This document shows, in pieces, positions 7,424-9,387 of a stretch of 9,387 bases of DNA (position 1 is its first letter; every line of letters begins with the position of its first letter). A program made the position numbers and the translations under genes. The stretch comes from Candidatus Merdimorpha stercoravium. GTDB lineage: Bacteria; Bacteroidota; Bacteroidia; Flavobacteriales; UBA1820. The notes beneath the pieces were generated by a model, which did no database searches, was not told the origin of the DNA, and saw only the letters and a program-made list of their open reading frames with translations. The DNA is taken from the NCBI GenBank assembly GCA_018715295.1, contig DVLY01000026.1:1-9387 (forward strand), written 5' to 3'.

Positions 7424-7449
7424 CAGTTTTGATGCGGCTCGGCCGCATC
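7424..7449 (+). promoter_or_regulatory. Candidate promoter/operator dyad before the regulator gene
   Basis: GATGCGGC (7431-7438) and GCCGCATC (7442-7449) form a perfect 8-bp inverted repeat around TCG. It lies 32 bases before the ATG at 7482 and directly follows CAGTTTTG (7424-7431), one base away from the -7 element TAnnTTTG. If that box is used, the dyad covers the expected transcription start. It could be an operator for autoregulation by the downstream Crp/Fnr-like protein or a leader hairpin. No T-run follows, so a terminator is unlikely. No good -33 box was found. Confidence 0.4.
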
Positions 7450-7481
7450 CTGCATGAGGGAAAAGATTCGGAAAAACAACT

Positions 7482-8045
7482 ATGGAACAGGTCATCGAAG
7501 CCATGAAAGCGCTGTGTCCGCTCTCCGAAGCCACCATCGGAGAATTGACCGCTTGCGTCATGCCCGAGCGTTATCCGAAGAAATACCGTTTGGTCGAAGC
7601 CGGGAAATATGCCCGGGCCGCCTTTTTTATCGAAAAGGGGATGACGCGTTCCTATTGGCTGGTCGATGGGCAGGAGATCACCACGTCTTTTTCCTGCGAG
7701 GGAGGCATCGTTTTCAGTATGGACGAATTGTACTACGGGAAGATCAGCGAGGAGTACGTGGAGACCATCGAAGATGTGCTCGTTTACCGGATCTCGCTCG
7801 AAGACCTCCGCCGCTTGTTCCGCACGAACCTCGAACTGTCCAACTGGGGACGGATCATCCACCAGAACGAATACCGCCGCTTGCACCGCTCGCACAAGGA
7901 ACGGCTCACCCTCTCGGCCAGGGAACGTTACGAAGCTTTCCGGCAGCAGTTTCCCCAGGTATGCCGCCGGGCGCAACTGGGATACATCGCCTCCTACCTC
8001 GGGATTACTTTGCCCACCCTCAGCCGCTTGCGCGGCGGGAAATAA
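7482..8045 (+). CDS. Crp/Fnr-family transcriptional regulator
   Basis: Probable cytoplasmic DNA-binding regulator. Residues about 10-115 look like a cyclic-nucleotide-binding-type beta-roll: VEAGKYARAAFFIEKGMTRS (38-57) is the typical strand pattern, followed by VDGQEITTSF (61-70). A long dimerisation helix region (about 107-155) leads to a C-terminal helix-turn-helix at about 163-184 (RAQLGYIASYLGITLPTLSRLR). The cAMP-pocket signature of E. coli Crp (FGE...R.A) is replaced by FSMDELYYGKIS (78-89), and there is no N-terminal cysteine cluster as in Fnr, so the ligand is unknown and probably neither cAMP nor an iron-sulfur cluster. The 187 residues are normal for the short Bacteroidetes members. 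The start ATG follows the A-rich leader GAAAAACAACT. The acyltransferase gene lies 105 bases downstream, a possible target but with its own promoter. Confidence 0.9.
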   Translation: MEQVIEAMKALCPLSEATIGELTACVMPERYPKKYRLVEAGKYARAAFFIEKGMTRSYWLVDGQEITTSFSCEGGIVFSMDELYYGKISEEYVETIEDVLVYRISLEDLRRLFRTNLELSNWGRIIHQNEYRRLHRSHKERLTLSARERYEAFRQQFPQVCRRAQLGYIASYLGITLPTLSRLRGGK

Positions 8046-8067
8046 AGGACGGGGAGGGTCGCTTTTT
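8016..8067 (+). terminator. Weak candidate terminator of the regulator gene
   Basis: ACCCTC (8016-8021) can pair with GAGGGT (8054-8059), enclosing a hairpin GCCGC-TTGC-GCGGC (8023-8036). A run of five T (8063-8067) follows after three bases. The stem is interrupted, long-looped and overlaps the end of the coding region, so it is only tentative. Confidence 0.25.
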
Positions 8068-8083
8068 GATGCAGGTTAAATTT

Positions 8084-8109
8084 TTTGGTCACCCCGGTGC
8101 TTACCTTTG
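8084..8109 (+). promoter_or_regulatory. Bacteroidetes-type promoter of the acyltransferase gene
   Basis: TACCTTTG (8102-8109) exactly matches the -7 element TAnnTTTG. Upstream a T-run ends in TTTG (8084-8087); the 14-base spacing is shorter than usual, so the -33 box may be degenerate. Transcription should start around 8115, leaving a leader of about 35 bases that ends in an A-rich stretch (GAAAACGAAAACC) before the ATG, typical of Bacteroidetes translation starts. The gene can therefore be expressed separately from the regulator. Confidence 0.65.
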
Positions 8110-8150
8110 CCGGAGTGTTGAACCCATCCGTTTGAAAACGAAAACCTGCC

Positions 8151-9311
8151 ATGCGAAAAATATCCTCCGCCGCTTTCTCCGACACCAAACCCCATTATGA
8201 ACTCCTGGACGGTTTGCGGGGAGTAGCCGCCCTGGTGGTGATCTGGTACCACATCTTCGAAGGGTTTGCCACCAGTCCCATCGACCAGCGGTTCAACCAC
8301 GGGTACTTGGCCGTCGATTTCTTCTTTATCCTCTCGGGGTTCGTCGTCGGTTATGCGTACGACGACCGTTGGAAAAAGAAAACGATGGGCACCGGGGATT
8401 TTTTCAAGCGCCGTTTGATCCGCCTGCATCCGATGGTCGTCCTGGGGGCTGTCCTGGGATTGATCACCTTCCTGTTGCAGGGCAGCCAAAAGTGGGACGG
8501 AGCCTCGGTAGGTCTCTCGCTGGTCCTGCTCGCCTTCCTGCTGAATCTTTTCCTGATACCGGCCTATCCGGGGGCAGCCCACGAAGTGCGGGGAAACGGC
8601 GAAATGTACCCCCTGAACGGCCCGAATTGGTCCCTGTTTTTTGAATACATCGGGAACATCCTCTACGCCTTGTGCCTGCGCCGTCTTTCGACCAAAGCGC
8701 TCGGGACGCTCGTCGTGGTGGCAGCCGTGGCGTTGACGGGGTTTGCGGTGGGCAATCTCTCCGGTTTCGGCCACCTGGGAGTAGGTTGGACGCTGGCCGG
8801 GCACAATTTCCTGGGAGGGTTTCTCCGGTTGACCTTTGCCTTTTCGACCGGGCTGTTCCTCTCGCGCATCTTCAAACCGGTGCACATTCGCGGGGCATTC
8901 TGGATATGCAGCCTGGCCGTGATCGTTCTGCTGTCCATGCCGTATGTGGGGGATGCGGAAACGCCTTGGGTCAACGGCCTGTACGATGCGGTTTGCGTAG
9001 TACTCGTTTTCCCGGTTCTGGTTTATTTCGGGGCCTCGGGACGGGCGAGCGATTCAGGTACCGCCGGGGTGTGCAAGTTCCTGGGCGATGTGTCTTATCC
9101 GGTGTACGTGGTGCATTACCCCTTCATGTACCTGTTCTACGCCTGGCTGTGGAGCGGGGCAGGGATGGGGCTCTCCTTTTCCCAATGCTGGGCGGTACCC
9201 GTGGGCCTTTTCCTGGGAAGCATCCTGCTGGCCTATCTCTGTCTGAAACTCTACGACGAGCCGCTGCGCAGGTACCTGGCTCGGAGATACCTGCAAGGCA
9301 AACAAAAATGA
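8151..9311 (+). CDS. Acyltransferase-3 (OafA/YrhL-like) membrane protein
   Basis: Integral membrane enzyme that transfers acyl groups, usually acetyl, to surface or secreted carbohydrates such as O-antigen, capsule or other glycans; the acceptor is not identifiable here. The family hallmark R-X10-H is exact: R23 in LDGLRG and H34 in WYHIFEG. Further family features are GYLAVDFFFILSGFVVGY (51-68), the FFKRRLIRLHPM stretch (84-95), NWSLFFEY (159-166, with E165), SYPVYVVHYPF (315-325) and a closing YDEPLRRYL (368-376). About ten hydrophobic segments span residues 22-365. There is no C-terminal SGNH domain, so any acyl donation is by this protein alone or with a separate partner. The length of 386 is usual. 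It has its own promoter and a strong terminator, so it appears to be a single-gene unit next to a Crp/Fnr-type regulator. Confidence 0.93.
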   Translation: MRKISSAAFSDTKPHYELLDGLRGVAALVVIWYHIFEGFATSPIDQRFNHGYLAVDFFFILSGFVVGYAYDDRWKKKTMGTGDFFKRRLIRLHPMVVLGAVLGLITFLLQGSQKWDGASVGLSLVLLAFLLNLFLIPAYPGAAHEVRGNGEMYPLNGPNWSLFFEYIGNILYALCLRRLSTKALGTLVVVAAVALTGFAVGNLSGFGHLGVGWTLAGHNFLGGFLRLTFAFSTGLFLSRIFKPVHIRGAFWICSLAVIVLLSMPYVGDAETPWVNGLYDAVCVVLVFPVLVYFGASGRASDSGTAGVCKFLGDVSYPVYVVHYPFMYLFYAWLWSGAGMGLSFSQCWAVPVGLFLGSILLAYLCLKLYDEPLRRYLARRYLQGKQK

Positions 9312-9319
9312 TTCTTTAC

Positions 9320-9349
9320 CGGGCTGCCCGTCGGGCAGCCCGTTTTTTT
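9320..9349 (+). terminator. Rho-independent terminator of the acyltransferase gene
   Basis: CGGGCTGCCC (9320-9329) pairs perfectly with GGGCAGCCCG (9333-9342) around the loop GTC, followed by seven T (9343-9349). The stem is 10 bp and GC-rich, and it starts eight bases after the acyltransferase stop codon. It is the only textbook intrinsic terminator in the window. The remaining bases up to 9387 are AT-rich and probably begin the promoter region of a gene beyond the edge. Confidence 0.95.
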
Positions 9350-9387
9350 GGTCGGGATTGTATTTATTATCAAAAAAAATCTTAAAT

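Larger units (their letters stand above)
7058..7481 (+). other. 424-base gene-free region before the Crp/Fnr gene
   Basis: No convincing gene is present. The region is purine-rich on the + strand, especially after 7285. It contains a 15-base near-perfect direct repeat (7105-7119 and 7168-7182), a 6-bp hairpin GCCGAT/ATCGGC with an 8-base loop (7254-7273), a run of nine G (7314-7322), a palindrome CTTCCGGAAG (7346-7355), and an 8-bp dyad (7431-7449) just before the regulator gene. I found no stem followed by a T-run that would terminate yidC transcripts. Weak -7-like boxes are TGGATTTG (7235-7242) and CAGTTTTG (7424-7431), each one base off TAnnTTTG. A 50-codon frame at 7091-7243 encodes only a very basic peptide and is not called. 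Confidence 0.6.

Noticed and set aside
6903..7976. Minus-strand frames covering the spacer before the Crp/Fnr gene (357 and 178 codons)
   Set aside because: They extend deep into yidC or the regulator in antisense, are rich in Pro/Phe/Ser/Arg because the + strand is purine-rich, and show no domain pattern.

Overview
The window most likely comes from a GC-rich member of the Bacteroidales, possibly an Alistipes-type (Rikenellaceae) genome. The evidence is the protein flavour (Bacteroidetes-style YidC, short Crp/Fnr regulator), near-exact matches to the Bacteroidetes -7 promoter element TAnnTTTG before pyrG and the acyltransferase gene, A-rich leaders instead of clear Shine-Dalgarno sites, and pyrG directly followed by yidC. 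The genus is inference. All seven recognised genes are on the + strand. There is no mobile element, CRISPR array, rRNA or tRNA gene.

Layout: (1) 7-1428, class II CCA-adding tRNA nucleotidyltransferase with an HD domain, whose true start lies at or just beyond the left edge. (2) 1619-2854, FtsX/MacB-type ABC transporter permease with no ATPase gene beside it. (3) 2855-3097, a strikingly purine-rich spacer. (4) 3098-3373, an unrecognised 91-residue protein with three predicted membrane helices. (5) 3479-5107 pyrG and 5138-7057 yidC, 30 bases apart and probably co-transcribed from a promoter just before pyrG. (6) 7058-7481, a 424-base gene-free stretch with short repeats, a run of nine G and an 8-bp palindrome just before the next gene. 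(7) 7482-8045, a Crp/Fnr-like regulator. (8) 8151-9311, an acyltransferase-3 (OafA-like) membrane protein with its own promoter, ended by a strong terminator at 9320-9349.

Most genes are housekeeping: tRNA 3' end maturation, CTP synthesis and membrane protein insertion. The accessory part is the regulator plus envelope acyltransferase at the right end, and the orphan permease plus small membrane protein in the middle. I do not see a clearly new multi-gene system. The points most worth a second look are the unassigned three-helix protein, the organised spacer before the regulator, and a lysine in YidC where the insertase groove usually carries arginine.
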